Assembly: GCA_002838945.1 (NCBI GenBank)
Contig: PGXB01000024.1
Span: 4,930 to 62,972, forward strand
DNA from: a candidate division Zixibacteria bacterium HGW-Zixibacteria-1
GTDB lineage: Bacteria > Zixibacteria > MSB-5A5 > GN15 > PGXB01
Direction: 5' to 3'
DNA: 58,043 nt
The number at the start of each line of letters is the position of its first letter. Positions within the stretch are counted from its first letter, which is position 1. Positions 16,429-26,200 of the stretch are shown here, in pieces. The position numbers and the translations under genes are program-made. The notes below the pieces were generated by a model. The model had not been told where the DNA came from. It made no database searches and worked only from the letters and a program-made list of their open reading frames with translations.

Positions 16429-17613
16429 TTAATTACTAATAAATTTAATCGACGATTCAAGATTCGGATCGCCGACCGGCACAATTGGATTGGCCGTCAT
16501 TCTCTTCCAGAAAAGCCACAGGAAGATGCCGCCGATTCCCATCATGGCGGTCAGGTCCATCCATGACAGATGCAGGCCGTGCTGATGCAGGTTCGGCATA
16601 ACAATCCAATATATATCCACCCAGTGCATTATCAGGATCCATATCGTTATAATTTTCAACAAGGTCGGGTTCCTTTTGGGTGTCTGCGGGAAAAGTATGA
16701 AAAACGGAATGATGAAGTGCCCGAAGACAAGTATCAGGCTGACCGTTTTCCATGTCCCCGTCCAGCGATGCAAGAACCAGATCGTTTCTTCGGGAATATT
16801 CCCGTACCAAATCAGGAAATACTGCGAAAAGGCCATATAGCCCCAGAATATGGTAAAGGCGAAGATCAGTTTCCCCAGGTCATGATAATGTTCACCGGTG
16901 ATGCTTCCTTCAAGGATACCGCGGCTTTTGAGTCTCAATATTACAAAAGTAATAAATGAAAGCATGGCCAGCAGGGCGCCGGAAAATATATATACCCCGA
17001 AAATAGTCGAATACCAGTGGGCATCAAGTGACATCAGCCAGTCGAAGGAGGCAAAGGTGATCGTCAGCGCAAACAGAATCGTTCCGGGAGCGCTGACAAT
17101 TCTCATTCTTCCGGCCAGAACCTCGCTGTGTCCGCGATCCTGCTGCAATGATGCTCCGCAGAGTATCCGGCAGATGGTGAACCATATCAGGAAATAGACG
17201 ACGGCGCGTATTATAAAGAAGGGCACGTTCAGGTAGCCGGATTTGCCCTGAAGGAGGGCGTCGTCGGCGACGACATCGCTATGCGACCAATGATAGAGAT
17301 CATGCAGGCCGAAAATAATCGGAATGAAAAATATAATCATAAAGGGAACGATCATCGCCAGATTCTCGGTAAAGCGCCTTATGACAACGCTCCACTTGGC
17401 GCCGACCAGGTGATGCAGCATCGAGAAAAACAATCCGCCCAGTCCGATTAACAGCCAGTAAACGAACGCAGTCAGGTAAGAATGATAAAACTGCGCGGTA
17501 TCGACAAAGTAACCGACAATACTGAGCGCCAGTCCGATAACGCCGATCACCAGAGCGATGGTTCCAAATTTGCCTGCATCCGTCAGGCGGTATGTCTTGC
17601 TGTCGAACTTCAT
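16429..17613 (-). CDS. actF: Alternative complex III subunit ActF (NrfD/PsrC-like quinol-binding membrane protein)
   Basis: 394 residues, about ten membrane helices, homologous in plan to ActC. Marker stretches are HHLVGAKWSVVIRRFTENLA, FASFDWLMSLDAHWYSTIFGVY, GKLIFAFTIFWGYMAFSQYFLIWYGNIPEE and HWVDIYWIVMPNLH. The last two are hallmarks of ActF ('YFLIWYGNxPEE'). It forms the membrane platform of ACIII with ActC; ActC is thought to hold the quinol site. Confidence 0.92.
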   Translation of the reverse strand: MKFDSKTYRLTDAGKFGTIALVIGVIGLALSIVGYFVDTAQFYHSYLTAFVYWLLIGLGGLFFSMLHHLVGAKWSVVIRRFTENLAMIVPFMIIFFIPIIFGLHDLYHWSHSDVVADDALLQGKSGYLNVPFFIIRAVVYFLIWFTICRILCGASLQQDRGHSEVLAGRMRIVSAPGTILFALTITFASFDWLMSLDAHWYSTIFGVYIFSGALLAMLSFITFVILRLKSRGILEGSITGEHYHDLGKLIFAFTIFWGYMAFSQYFLIWYGNIPEETIWFLHRWTGTWKTVSLILVFGHFIIPFFILFPQTPKRNPTLLKIITIWILIMHWVDIYWIVMPNLHQHGLHLSWMDLTAMMGIGGIFLWLFWKRMTANPIVPVGDPNLESSIKFISN

Positions 17614-17623
17614 AATTACTTTA

Positions 17624-18253
17624 CTATTTTACCGTTTCTCTCAACTCGACCGGAATATCTTGAATGGCGGCATTCTGGCTTCTTTGCAGCGCCCGCAAAT
17701 AGGCCACAATGGCCCAGCGATCTTCGGGCGGAATCTGGTTCCGGTATGACGGCATGTTCCTGACACCGTGCGTGATAATGTCGAATATCCTTGCGTCGGG
17801 GAATTCCCTGATACGGTCGGAGTGAAAACTCGGCGGCGGAACATAGCCGCGCGTTATCATAATGCCCTTGCCGTCGCCCACGCGGCTGTGACACGGTGAA
17901 CAATATATTTTAAACCGCTCCTGGCCGCGGTCGAGAAGTTGCATGGTTACCTCGACCGGAGCCTTTTTCACGAAGTTGTCTTTGTCATCTTTGCCCTTGT
18001 AAAAGACATCGTCATCTTCAAGTTCACCCCGAGCCACTGTTCCGGCAACCGGTGTTCGCATAGTGGCGCTGTCATTGAAAAAAGCGCTCTTCGACTGCGT
18101 CTTGTATTTGGGCTGGTTATCCATATCCGGGTTCAGGTGTATCGGCGGTTTTTCCGAGGGCCGTTTGCGGGCACAACCCAAAGACAGCATCACGAATGTG
18201 CACGCTATCAGCGTAAGTGCGATATATATTCTAAATTTTTTCATATCAAACAT
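17624..18253 (-). CDS. actE: ACIII subunit ActE, mono-haem cytochrome c lipoprotein
   Basis: About 209 residues. A lipoprotein signal (MLSLGC) is followed by KPPIHLNPDMDNQPKYK, the conserved 'PPiHlnpNMdxQpky' motif of ActE, and one haem motif CSPCH within YCSPCHSRVGDGKG, with a Met candidate in NMPSYRNQI. It is expected to pass electrons from ActA/B to the acceptor (here the coxB cytochrome domain). ATG 18253 overlaps the actD stop by one base (TGATG); ATG 18244 is also possible. Confidence 0.93.
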   Translation of the reverse strand: MFDMKKFRIYIALTLIACTFVMLSLGCARKRPSEKPPIHLNPDMDNQPKYKTQSKSAFFNDSATMRTPVAGTVARGELEDDDVFYKGKDDKDNFVKKAPVEVTMQLLDRGQERFKIYCSPCHSRVGDGKGIMITRGYVPPPSFHSDRIREFPDARIFDIITHGVRNMPSYRNQIPPEDRWAIVAYLRALQRSQNAAIQDIPVELRETVK

Positions 18254-18801
18254 CACGGCTCTTTCAGAACCTCCGGATTTGTCCCACCGATTGATTCCAA
18301 AAAACTTCTTGTTTTTTCCGTGTCGTACATCGGATCATCAGCTTCGATGCTGATAAAGAAACCGTCATCGGAAGCTTTAACAAAACGATCCGAATAGAAA
18401 ATCGGATGATGCAGCCGCGGCAGGCCGTTCAGGATTAACATGGCCAGCAGTGCGGTAACTGCCGACAGAAGCACGCCCAGGGCAAATGTCACCGGCACAT
18501 AGGCCTGGAAACTGAAAAACGGTTTACCCGAAATCACCAGCCGGTAATCGACAGTGCTAGTCCACCACTGCAGACCTAATGCGGCCGATGTTCCAAACAG
18601 CGCCGCGAGTCCGACAATCCACCCGAGCGGCGACCGTTTCAGGCCCATGGCCCGGTCCATACCATGAATCGGAAAGGGCGAGTGGCAATCGAATTTCTTA
18701 TAGCCGGCATCACGGATTTTTTCCGCCGCCTTCAGCAAAGCCGCTGGGCTCGAAAATTCGGCCAGGATTCCCTCAACTTTATGTTTCACGACTTCACTCA
18801 T
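18253..18801 (-). CDS. actD: ACIII subunit ActD (DUF3341)
   Basis: 182 residues. DUF3341 features are [44 protein letters not shown], then two helices ([17 protein letters not shown] and [23 protein letters not shown]) and a C-terminal cytoplasmic part [17 protein letters not shown]. It is a peripheral/membrane subunit of ACIII. It overlaps actC by 8 bases and actE by 1, so translation is coupled. Confidence 0.93.
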   Translation of the reverse strand: MSEVVKHKVEGILAEFSSPAALLKAAEKIRDAGYKKFDCHSPFPIHGMDRAMGLKRSPLGWIVGLAALFGTSAALGLQWWTSTVDYRLVISGKPFFSFQAYVPVTFALGVLLSAVTALLAMLILNGLPRLHHPIFYSDRFVKASDDGFFISIEADDPMYDTEKTRSFLESIGGTNPEVLKEP

Positions 18802-20191
18802 GCCGGTCTCCTTCGGTGTGGTGCGGATCGGCCTGCGGCAGAACGCCTTTTACCTCCGCCATTGCAATCATCGGCAGGAAGCGTATGAACAGCAGAAACA
18901 GCGTAAAGAACAGGCCGAATGATCCGACGAAAGTGCTTATATCCCAGATAGTCGGGGCGTAATAACCCCAGCTCGACGGCAGGAAATCTTTCGACAATGA
19001 AGTGACCACGATTACAAACCTTTCGAACCACATACCGACATTTATCAGGATCGATGCAATAAACATGACCGGGATGCACCGCCGCAGTTTCTTGAACCAG
19101 AACATCTGGGGGATAAGAACATTGCAGCTGATCATAATCCAGTACGCCCAGGCGTACTGCCCGAAGGCCCTGTTGATAAAAACAAATTGCTCGTAGATAT
19201 TGCCGTTGTACCAGGCGATGAAAAACTCAATGCTGTAGGCATAACCAACCATCATTCCGGTCAGGAGCATAATCTTGTTCATTTTCTCCAGATGACCGAG
19301 AGTGATAATATGCTCGAGATGGAATAATTTGCGGGCAATGATGGTCAGTGTTACTACCATGGCGAACCCGGAGAAGATGGCCCCCGCCACGAAATACGGC
19401 GGGAAGATGGTCGTATGCCAGCCGGGAAGAATCGACACGGCAAAGTCGGTACTGACAACACTATGCACCGAGAGAACCAGCGGCGTGGAAATACCGGCCA
19501 GAATCAGGTAGGCCAGTTCATAATGTTTCCATTGCCGGTTGCCACCGCGCCAGCCCAGTGAGAGAAATCCGAAAATTATCTTTTTGATTCTGGTTTTGGC
19601 CCGGTCCCTGAATGTGGCCAGGTCGGGTATCAATCCGGTGTACCAGAACAACAACGACGCTATAAAGTACGTACTTACGGCAAAAACGTCCCAGAGCAGA
19701 GGGGAACGGAAGTTCGGCCACATCGACATCTGGTTGGGAACCGGGAACATCCAGTACACCACCCAGATACGTCCGACATGTATCGCCGGAAATATCAGCG
19801 CGCAGGATACCGCAAAGAGCGTCATGGCTTCGGCAAACCTGTTGATCGAGGTCCGCCAGCGCTGCCGCAGCAGGAAGAGAATGGCCGATATCAATGTTCC
19901 GGCATGGCCGATACCGACCCACCAGACAAAATTAATAATCGCCCAGCCCCAGCCGACCGGATTGTTCAGGCCCCAGATACCGACTCCCTCGAAGATCAGA
20001 TAACCGATCGAGCCGAACAGGACAAACATCAGCGAAACCGCCGCGCCGAGGGCAAGATACCAGACACCGGGCGTTTTACGCTCGGTGATCCGGCTTATTT
20101 CTTCGGTAATGCTTCCGAAGGTCGGATTCTTCTCGATCAGCGGGGAATCCCCGCCGGGAATAATCCCTGAATCTGTTATACCTTTACTCAC
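18794..20191 (-). CDS. actC: ACIII subunit ActC (NrfD-like membrane subunit)
   Basis: 465 residues, ten helices. Typical ActC elements are [71 protein letters not shown] and [30 protein letters not shown]. In ACIII structures ActC is proposed to carry the quinol-oxidation site. The gene lies 10 bases downstream of actB and overlaps actD. Confidence 0.95.
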   Translation of the reverse strand: MSKGITDSGIIPGGDSPLIEKNPTFGSITEEISRITERKTPGVWYLALGAAVSLMFVLFGSIGYLIFEGVGIWGLNNPVGWGWAIINFVWWVGIGHAGTLISAILFLLRQRWRTSINRFAEAMTLFAVSCALIFPAIHVGRIWVVYWMFPVPNQMSMWPNFRSPLLWDVFAVSTYFIASLLFWYTGLIPDLATFRDRAKTRIKKIIFGFLSLGWRGGNRQWKHYELAYLILAGISTPLVLSVHSVVSTDFAVSILPGWHTTIFPPYFVAGAIFSGFAMVVTLTIIARKLFHLEHIITLGHLEKMNKIMLLTGMMVGYAYSIEFFIAWYNGNIYEQFVFINRAFGQYAWAYWIMISCNVLIPQMFWFKKLRRCIPVMFIASILINVGMWFERFVIVVTSLSKDFLPSSWGYYAPTIWDISTFVGSFGLFFTLFLLFIRFLPMIAMAEVKGVLPQADPHHTEGDRHE

Positions 20192-20201
20192 AGCTTCATC
20201 T

Positions 20202-23162
20202 TTATCCGGTTTCGTGGTCCTCGATTTTTTCCAGTTTCGGATTGGGATTTCTTATTTTGGCCAGATATGAGTTTCTTGGCCGTACATTTAATTCACCCAG
20301 CAACGCATAATTGCGGTCGATTTTCTTCATTGCCGTCACGGCGCTGTCGGGGTCATTTATATTGCCGAATCTTATCGCCTTCGTCGGGCAGGCCTGCTCG
20401 CAGGCGGTCATGATTTCACCGTCGCGGACCGTCCGGCCCTCCTGTTTGGCCCTGATTTTGGCGCGGTTGATGCGCTGGGTGCAGAAAGTACATTTTTCCA
20501 TGACACCTCGCGACCGTACCGTCACATCCGGGTTTTGTGCCATCTTAATCGTCTCGGAGTATTTTCCGGTATAGTTGAAAAAGTTAAACCGCCGCACTTT
20601 GTACGGACAGTTGTTGGAGCAGTAGCGCGTCCCGATACAGCGGTTGTAGGTCATATTGTTGAGACCTTCTTTATCGTGCACGGTCGCGGCGACCGGGCAG
20701 ACCGACTCGCAGGGCGCGTTTTCGCATTGCTGGCAGGCCACCGGCATATGCACTATTTGCGGATCGTCCTCATCTCCGACAAAATAGCGGTCGTTTCTGA
20801 TCCAGTGCATTTCGCGCCCCTTGGAAACCTGCAGCTTGCCGACAATCGGGATATTATTTTCGCTCTGGCAGGCAATGGTGCAGGCACTGCAGCCGATGCA
20901 GGCATTGAGATCGATGACCATACCCCATTGATATCCGTGGCCGTAATCATGCTCCGGATAAATGGAATCCAGCGGGGGATGCTCGACCATTTCTGCGGCA
21001 AACTCCGGATGGCCTCGATATTCATCGAGGACGGCCTCGCGGACTATCGGCCGGCCGTGCATACTGCCATGATCCTGGGTTCCGGCCATTTCGATTACGG
21101 CGCCGGTTTTTACCAGTTTGACACCGCGATAGAACGATGAATTATTCGAATTCCGGAGAGTATAAGTGTTGGCGCCGACGCCATCGGCCACTTTACCGAT
21201 GCCATTGCGGCCGTATCCGAGCGCAACGGCCACCGTATAATTGGCCTGGCCCGGCGAGATCCAGACCGGTATTTCAAGTTTTGCACTATCTGTTTCGATA
21301 TTTACCATGTCGCCGTTGGCTAATTCCAGCTCGGCCGCGGTTTTGGTGCTTAACAGAGCAGCGTTGCCCCAGGTGAGTTTATTGATCGGGTCGGGAAGTT
21401 CCTGCAACCAGCCGTTATTGGCAAAGCGACCGTCATATATCTTGGATGGATAAAAATTCAATTCGAGATTGTCTTTCGACAATTCCTTTTCGGGTTTGGG
21501 CGGCTCGATTGCAGCGGCACTTAATTTTATTATTTCATCAGGAAGAGCACTATCGGCCAACAGGCCGTCATGCAGTACCTTTCGCCATCTCTTTTCGAAA
21601 TCGCCGCCTTTGAGGTAACTCTGCCAGGTCTCCCTGATAATATCATACCCGCGCTGGTCACGACCGGTAGCCAACAGTGCATAAATTTCGCTATCGACAG
21701 GCGCGTCGTACAATGGCTCAATCATCGGCTGAATGACACTTAAAGTGCCATCAACAGCTCTGGCATCGCCCCAGCTTTCAAGGAAATGGGCCCGCGGAAT
21801 ATGCCATTTGGTCAGCTTCGATGTTTCATCCATATATTCGCTGAAATGCACACTGTTTTCGCATTTTGACAGGACCGACGCAAAATCAGAGTCCGCAGGG
21901 GCATTGTACACCGGATTACCACCAAAAATAATAATAGTGGAGATTGCCCCCGATTTCAATCTTTCTGTGACAGTCTTTAATACGCCCATATCAGGCAAAA
22001 GGGCATCATCGGTATTGCGATAAGTGACAGTCTGTCCGATATTGCCGAGAGCATCATTGAGGATTATAACCTGCTTATGCACCCAGATGGGCTGGCGACT
22101 GCCAGCGACAATTAGCGAGCGGCCTTTTGCACTATATAAGTCATCGGCAAGCGCTTCTATCCATTCTTTATTGAAATCAGAGCCGTCATATTCGGCGGAA
22201 CCGGGGATATTTAATCCGCGCTTTCGCAGTGCCTCTGCGATGGCCAAAGCCAGCCGGCCGATATGGGCGCTACTTATTCGCAGACGGTGATCCGCCATGC
22301 TCCCGGTTATACTGAAGGCGCTCTCCGCCGCATAAAGGCGATTCATGCCGGTTTTGTCGTCATCCGGCTTTCTTTTTGCGGCAAATCCGCGGGCGGCCTT
22401 TATATTTTCGTTTTCAGTCAGAAGGAAATCAGCATCAAGCGACAGAATAACATCAGCCTTATTATAATGATATACCGGTCGGAGTAACCTGGCCGTGAGT
22501 TGACTGACGGCCTGATAATGTTTTTCATCGCTGACAGGCTCATAACAGATCCATGGAGCGTTCGGATATTTTTTCAGAAAATCCTTTCTCAGCCGCATCA
22601 GAGTGGGGGAGGAGAAGGATTCGGAAATAACAGCCAGCCCTTCGCCTCTGTTCGCGGCAAATTTTAATCCCTGCTCGCGCCAGAATGATACGAAATCATT
22701 GTAGGTCGATTCCGCACCGGCATGCATCACCTTTTTTGAACGATCCGGATCATAAAGCCCGAGAATGGCCGCTTCAAGAAATATGTCGGCCGAGCCGAGA
22801 GTCGAGGGATGCTTTGGGTTTCCTTCGATTTTTGTCGGCCGCCCCTCGTGTGATTCAACCAGAATACCGTAGGCGGATGTCCCCAGCGGCATCGTTGATG
22901 CATAATATTGAGGGACCCCGGGAATGACTTCCTCCGGCATGACAACATACGGTACAATTTTTTCCACCGGGCGGCGGCATCCAGCCAGACCGGCCAGGGC
23001 CAGCGAGGCGCCCATTATGCCGAGAAAGCTGCGGCGCGAAAAACCTCCGCTGGTTTCACCGTTTTCCTCATGATACCTATCCCGCAGATTTCTGCGATAT
23101 TCTTTCGTATCATGAAGCTGATCCGGACTGAGCCAGTATTTTTTATTTTCTTTATTCATCAT
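20202..23162 (-). CDS. actB: ACIII subunit ActB (molybdopterin-like plus iron-sulfur domain)
   Basis: 986 residues. A twin-arginine signal ([21 protein letters not shown]) ends in a lipobox-like LAGC; in Flavobacterium ACIII the mature ActB Cys is lipidated. Residues about 60-720 resemble molybdopterin oxidoreductases but ActB binds no Mo cofactor. From about 750 a ferredoxin-like part carries four Cys clusters: [35 protein letters not shown] and CTFCTQRI...CEQAC. These are expected to hold three 4Fe-4S and one 3Fe-4S cluster. ATG 23162 overlaps the actA stop. Confidence 0.95.
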   Translation of the reverse strand: MMNKENKKYWLSPDQLHDTKEYRRNLRDRYHEENGETSGGFSRRSFLGIMGASLALAGLAGCRRPVEKIVPYVVMPEEVIPGVPQYYASTMPLGTSAYGILVESHEGRPTKIEGNPKHPSTLGSADIFLEAAILGLYDPDRSKKVMHAGAESTYNDFVSFWREQGLKFAANRGEGLAVISESFSSPTLMRLRKDFLKKYPNAPWICYEPVSDEKHYQAVSQLTARLLRPVYHYNKADVILSLDADFLLTENENIKAARGFAAKRKPDDDKTGMNRLYAAESAFSITGSMADHRLRISSAHIGRLALAIAEALRKRGLNIPGSAEYDGSDFNKEWIEALADDLYSAKGRSLIVAGSRQPIWVHKQVIILNDALGNIGQTVTYRNTDDALLPDMGVLKTVTERLKSGAISTIIIFGGNPVYNAPADSDFASVLSKCENSVHFSEYMDETSKLTKWHIPRAHFLESWGDARAVDGTLSVIQPMIEPLYDAPVDSEIYALLATGRDQRGYDIIRETWQSYLKGGDFEKRWRKVLHDGLLADSALPDEIIKLSAAAIEPPKPEKELSKDNLELNFYPSKIYDGRFANNGWLQELPDPINKLTWGNAALLSTKTAAELELANGDMVNIETDSAKLEIPVWISPGQANYTVAVALGYGRNGIGKVADGVGANTYTLRNSNNSSFYRGVKLVKTGAVIEMAGTQDHGSMHGRPIVREAVLDEYRGHPEFAAEMVEHPPLDSIYPEHDYGHGYQWGMVIDLNACIGCSACTIACQSENNIPIVGKLQVSKGREMHWIRNDRYFVGDEDDPQIVHMPVACQQCENAPCESVCPVAATVHDKEGLNNMTYNRCIGTRYCSNNCPYKVRRFNFFNYTGKYSETIKMAQNPDVTVRSRGVMEKCTFCTQRINRAKIRAKQEGRTVRDGEIMTACEQACPTKAIRFGNINDPDSAVTAMKKIDRNYALLGELNVRPRNSYLAKIRNPNPKLEKIEDHETG

Positions 23163-23812
23163 CTATGACACCCCGAGCAGTCTTGCGGCGGCGCAATTGC
23201 CTTCTCCTTAATGACCTGCTCGGCAAATTTCATTTGCTCTTCTTTATCGGGTGGTACCCAGTACATATTGGTCAACTCTACGTGGGGCCGCAGATGCATC
23301 TCCGGATTGCGGTGGCATTCCAGGCACCAGCCCATACTGAGCGGCTTGACCTGCATGACAACTTCCATCTCCGCGATATTCCCGTGGCAATCGGCGCACC
23401 CGACACCGGCATACAAATGCGCGCTGTGGTTGAAATAGCAGTAATCGGCCACTTTATGCACGCGAACCCACTCGATCGGTTTCTTGGTCCCCCAGCTTTC
23501 CCGCACCGGCAGGAGCTTCTCGCTCTCGGTCAATATTATAGAATGGCAGTTCATACAGGTTTGAGTCGGGGGAACGTTGGCCGACGCTGATTTTTCGGCA
23601 AGGTTATGACAGTAGCGGCAGTCCAGACCCAGATCACCCGCATGCAGCTTATGGCTGTATGGAACCGGTTGAACGGGACGATAGCCGACGACGGTGTACC
23701 ATGGCGATCCATAGTACCAGAAGAAACTAACCACGGCAACAGCGATGAAGACCGCACCACTGGCGATATATGTCTGAATATTATTCGTCCATTTTGGAAA
23801 TATCTGTGCCAA
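23159..23812 (-). CDS. actA: ACIII subunit ActA, pentahaem cytochrome c
   Basis: 217 residues. An N-terminal helix (IASGAVFIAVAVVSFFWYYG) anchors the protein. Five CxxCH haem sites are visible: CRYCH, CMNCH, CADCH, CLECH and CSGCH, the number known for ActA. Conserved His in PVPYSHKLHAG and YFNHSAHL supply axial ligands. It moves electrons from the ActB Fe-S clusters to ActE. It lies first in the act block, 50 bases after ctaB. Confidence 0.95.
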   Translation of the reverse strand: MAQIFPKWTNNIQTYIASGAVFIAVAVVSFFWYYGSPWYTVVGYRPVQPVPYSHKLHAGDLGLDCRYCHNLAEKSASANVPPTQTCMNCHSIILTESEKLLPVRESWGTKKPIEWVRVHKVADYCYFNHSAHLYAGVGCADCHGNIAEMEVVMQVKPLSMGWCLECHRNPEMHLRPHVELTNMYWVPPDKEEQMKFAEQVIKEKAIAPPQDCSGCHR

Positions 23813-23862
23813 TGGTTAACCCTCTGCGGCCAATTATAGCAAAATAAAAAAAATAACGCAAC

Positions 23863-24723
23863 CTAAAATATTGCATCCAGCATCAGCGATACAAAAATTA
23901 CGAACAAATATATTATGGAAAACCTGAACATGGCCCAAATCAGTACACTATCCTTATTTTTTCTGGCCCGGTAAGCTTTTATTATAAACCAGGGACCAAG
24001 TATTGATACGGCGCTAAAATAGAACCAGCCAAAATTTATTGCCAGTAAAATTATGCTGGAGACAAAAAGCAGCAGGGTATAAATGAAAATCTGGTTGAGC
24101 ACAGCTCCGGTGCCTTTGATAACCGGCAGCATGGGCAGGCCGGTGATGCGATAATCGTTCCTGTAATAATGCGCCAGGGCCCAGAAATGCGGCGGTGTCC
24201 AGAAAAAAATAATCAGAAACAATATCCAGGGCTGAAGGGCCATGGTTCCGGAAGCGGCGGTCCAGGCTCCGACCGGCGCCATTGCTCCGGCGATTCCGCC
24301 GATTACAATATTCTGACTGGTATGCGGTTTGAGCCACAACGTGTAAAATAGCGAGTAAAACAAGATGGTTCCAATCGCCATTAACGCGGTCAGGGCATTA
24401 AAAGCCAGAAATAAAACAAAAACGCCGATTATTCCGATTCCGATCGAGAAAATAAGAGCCTCTCCGGATGAAAGTCTTCCCAAAGGAAGCGGCCTTCGGC
24501 CGGAAGTGCGGCTCATCCGGGCATCGAGATCCCGCTCGAAATATTGGTTCAATGCATTGGCACTGCCGCCGGTCAAATATAAGGCAATTATGAAAATGAG
24601 AAAATCGATCGGCCGCCGAAGCAGGCTGCCCTCCATAAACAATGCGGTCGCCCCGCCTGCCAGGACCAGAATCATTATTTTTGGTTTTGTGAGTTGAAAA
24701 AAAGCTGATATTTTGTTACTCAT
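23863..24723 (-). CDS. ctaB: Protohaem IX farnesyltransferase (haem O synthase)
   Basis: 286 residues of the UbiA-type prenyltransferase family, with nine helices expected. The first Asp-rich motif is in NALNQYFERDLDARMSRTSGRRPLPLGRLS, and the second polar region is FFWTPPHFWALAHYYRNDYRITGLPMLP, both diagnostic of CtaB. It converts haem B to haem O, the substrate of CtaA. It is the first gene of the respiratory operon, 37 bases from the predicted transcription start. Confidence 0.95.
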   Translation of the reverse strand: MSNKISAFFQLTKPKIMILVLAGGATALFMEGSLLRRPIDFLIFIIALYLTGGSANALNQYFERDLDARMSRTSGRRPLPLGRLSSGEALIFSIGIGIIGVFVLFLAFNALTALMAIGTILFYSLFYTLWLKPHTSQNIVIGGIAGAMAPVGAWTAASGTMALQPWILFLIIFFWTPPHFWALAHYYRNDYRITGLPMLPVIKGTGAVLNQIFIYTLLLFVSSIILLAINFGWFYFSAVSILGPWFIIKAYRARKNKDSVLIWAMFRFSIIYLFVIFVSLMLDAIF

Positions 24724-24766
24724 TTTGTCCCGGGGTTAAATGAAAATCGCCACCACATTTTTGGGG

Positions 24767-24795
24767 AATATAGGCGCTATAAATATTTTTGTCAA
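24767..24795 (-). promoter_or_regulatory. Promoter of the ACIII-caa3 operon
   Basis: On the minus strand, TTGACA (24795-24790), a 17-bp spacer and TATATT (24772-24767). The expected start is near 24760, about 36 bases before ctaB. It is the only good promoter seen for the 15 kb minus-strand run. Confidence 0.75.
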
Positions 24796-24879
24796 TTGCA
24801 AAATGCTCTAAGTATAATTCTTTTAAAGGTTTCATGGGTCAATCATGGATACAAATGGCCGATTAATTGGAAACATCAA

Positions 24880-24908
24880 TTGACTTGGGGGTGGCGATAT
24901 TATATAAT
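24880..24908 (+). promoter_or_regulatory. Promoter of the 2-oxoacid dehydrogenase operon
   Basis: TTGACT (24880-24885), a 17-bp spacer and a perfect TATAAT (24903-24908). It is divergent from the ctaB promoter, with 84 bp between the two -35 elements. Confidence 0.8.
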
Positions 24909-25132
24909 AAAGACTTTGAAATATTATGGCGGAAGACGGAGTTTCGAAGCATAATATCGGGATGTCCATCGCTTATTGATATTTTGGCGTATATATATGG
25001 ATATACCAGGAATTTAAAGGGGTTGCTTGAGGTAAAGACTGTTGAGGCAAATATTTTGAAACGATGCCCGTCAAATCACATTTTTTTCACTGAAATAAAT
25101 TATAATGGCCTATACAGGAATTAGGAGGTTTA
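24909..25132 (+). other. Long untranslated leader of the 2-oxoacid dehydrogenase operon
   Basis: About 215 bases lie between the predicted start and the E1-alpha ATG. No known riboswitch, terminator or convincing ORF was recognised. Short AT-rich self-complementary segments occur (for example around 24989-25011), and AGGAGG lies just before the ATG. Confidence 0.35.
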
Positions 25133-26164
25133 ATGCCTGCCACCAGGAAAGCCGCTAAACCATCCCTGAAGCAGATTGGCCTGCCCGAGGAAACCCTTCT
25201 GGGGCTATATGCCAACCTGCTTAAAACCAGGATGCTGGATGAGCGCTTTAGAAAACTGTTCCGCCAGGGGCGGTTTGCCGGGACCTATTTCTCGGCCGTC
25301 GGCCAGGAAGCCACCACGGTCGGGCCGACCTATGGTCTTCGTGATGAAGATATAATCGCTCCTTCGCACCGCGAAATCGGAGCGGCCGTAACCAAAGGCA
25401 TTCCGCTGGTTCATATTGTGGCCCAGATTTATGCTCGAATCAATTCGCCCGATAAAGGCAAGACCCATCCCTGCCACTATGGCTGGAAGGAAAAGGGCTT
25501 TATCAGCCCGTCCTCGACCCTGGCCGGCCAGACGGTAACTGGAACCGGCTGTGCCATGGGATTCAAAATTCAAAAAAAAGATAATGTCGTCATCGCGTTC
25601 TTCGGCGAAGGCGCCACCGCGCGGGGCGGCTGGCATGAAGCGGTCAACTATGCCGGTATTCATAAGCTCCCGATCGTTTATCTCTGCCAGAACAATCTCT
25701 GGGCCGAATCGGTCCCGGCGAGCCTTCAGGCCGGTATCAAAGACTTTTCCGAGCGCGCCAGGGCTTATGGTTTTCCAGGGATTACCATTGACGGCAATGA
25801 TGTTGTCCTGGTGCATAAAACCGCGGCCGAGGCGGTTGCCAGGGCGCGCAAAGGAGAGGGCCCGACCCTGATTGAGTGCAAGACTTATCGGTGGTATGGT
25901 CATTCCGAAATAGATCCGGCCGACTATCGGCGGGAAGAAGAAATCGTTGAATGGAAAAAAGGCGATCCGATCGCCCGCGCCGAAACATTATTGATGGAAC
26001 TGGGGATTCTTACCACTCAGCAGCGGGAAGCTATAGTCGAGCAGTTTAATCATGAAATCGAGGAGGCCGTGGCCATCTGCGAGAAAGAAGAATATGCCGA
26101 ACCGGAAGAGGCCTACAATGATGTCTATTCGAAAAATTTCCCGGTAAGACGCGATGAATACTAA
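25133..26164 (+). CDS. 2-oxoacid dehydrogenase complex E1 component, alpha subunit
   Basis: 343 residues. The thiamine-diphosphate motif begins at GEGATARGGWHEAVNYAG and ends with YLCQNN, as in E1-alpha of pyruvate, branched-chain or acetoin dehydrogenases. Further markers are GRFAGTYFSAVGQEATTVG near the N-terminus and YRWYGHSEIDPADYRREEE, containing the conserved 'YRxxGHS' loop. Substrate specificity (pyruvate or branched-chain oxoacids) cannot be settled by eye. The gene opens a complete E1a-E1b-E2-E3 operon, with an AGGAGG before its ATG. Confidence 0.92.
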   Translation: MPATRKAAKPSLKQIGLPEETLLGLYANLLKTRMLDERFRKLFRQGRFAGTYFSAVGQEATTVGPTYGLRDEDIIAPSHREIGAAVTKGIPLVHIVAQIYARINSPDKGKTHPCHYGWKEKGFISPSSTLAGQTVTGTGCAMGFKIQKKDNVVIAFFGEGATARGGWHEAVNYAGIHKLPIVYLCQNNLWAESVPASLQAGIKDFSERARAYGFPGITIDGNDVVLVHKTAAEAVARARKGEGPTLIECKTYRWYGHSEIDPADYRREEEIVEWKKGDPIARAETLLMELGILTTQQREAIVEQFNHEIEEAVAICEKEEYAEPEEAYNDVYSKNFPVRRDEY

Positions 26165-26200
26165 TATATCCGTATTGAAAATAAGGTATCAGGAGATAAA

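Noticed and set aside
24867-25124. 85-codon frame before the E1-alpha gene
   Set aside because: Starts with TTG upstream of the predicted -35, has no Shine-Dalgarno and no family resemblance; more likely untranslated leader.
24909-25132. Known riboswitch class in the 2-oxoacid dehydrogenase leader
   Set aside because: No conserved core of a TPP, lysine, SAM, glycine or cobalamin riboswitch could be recognised by eye.
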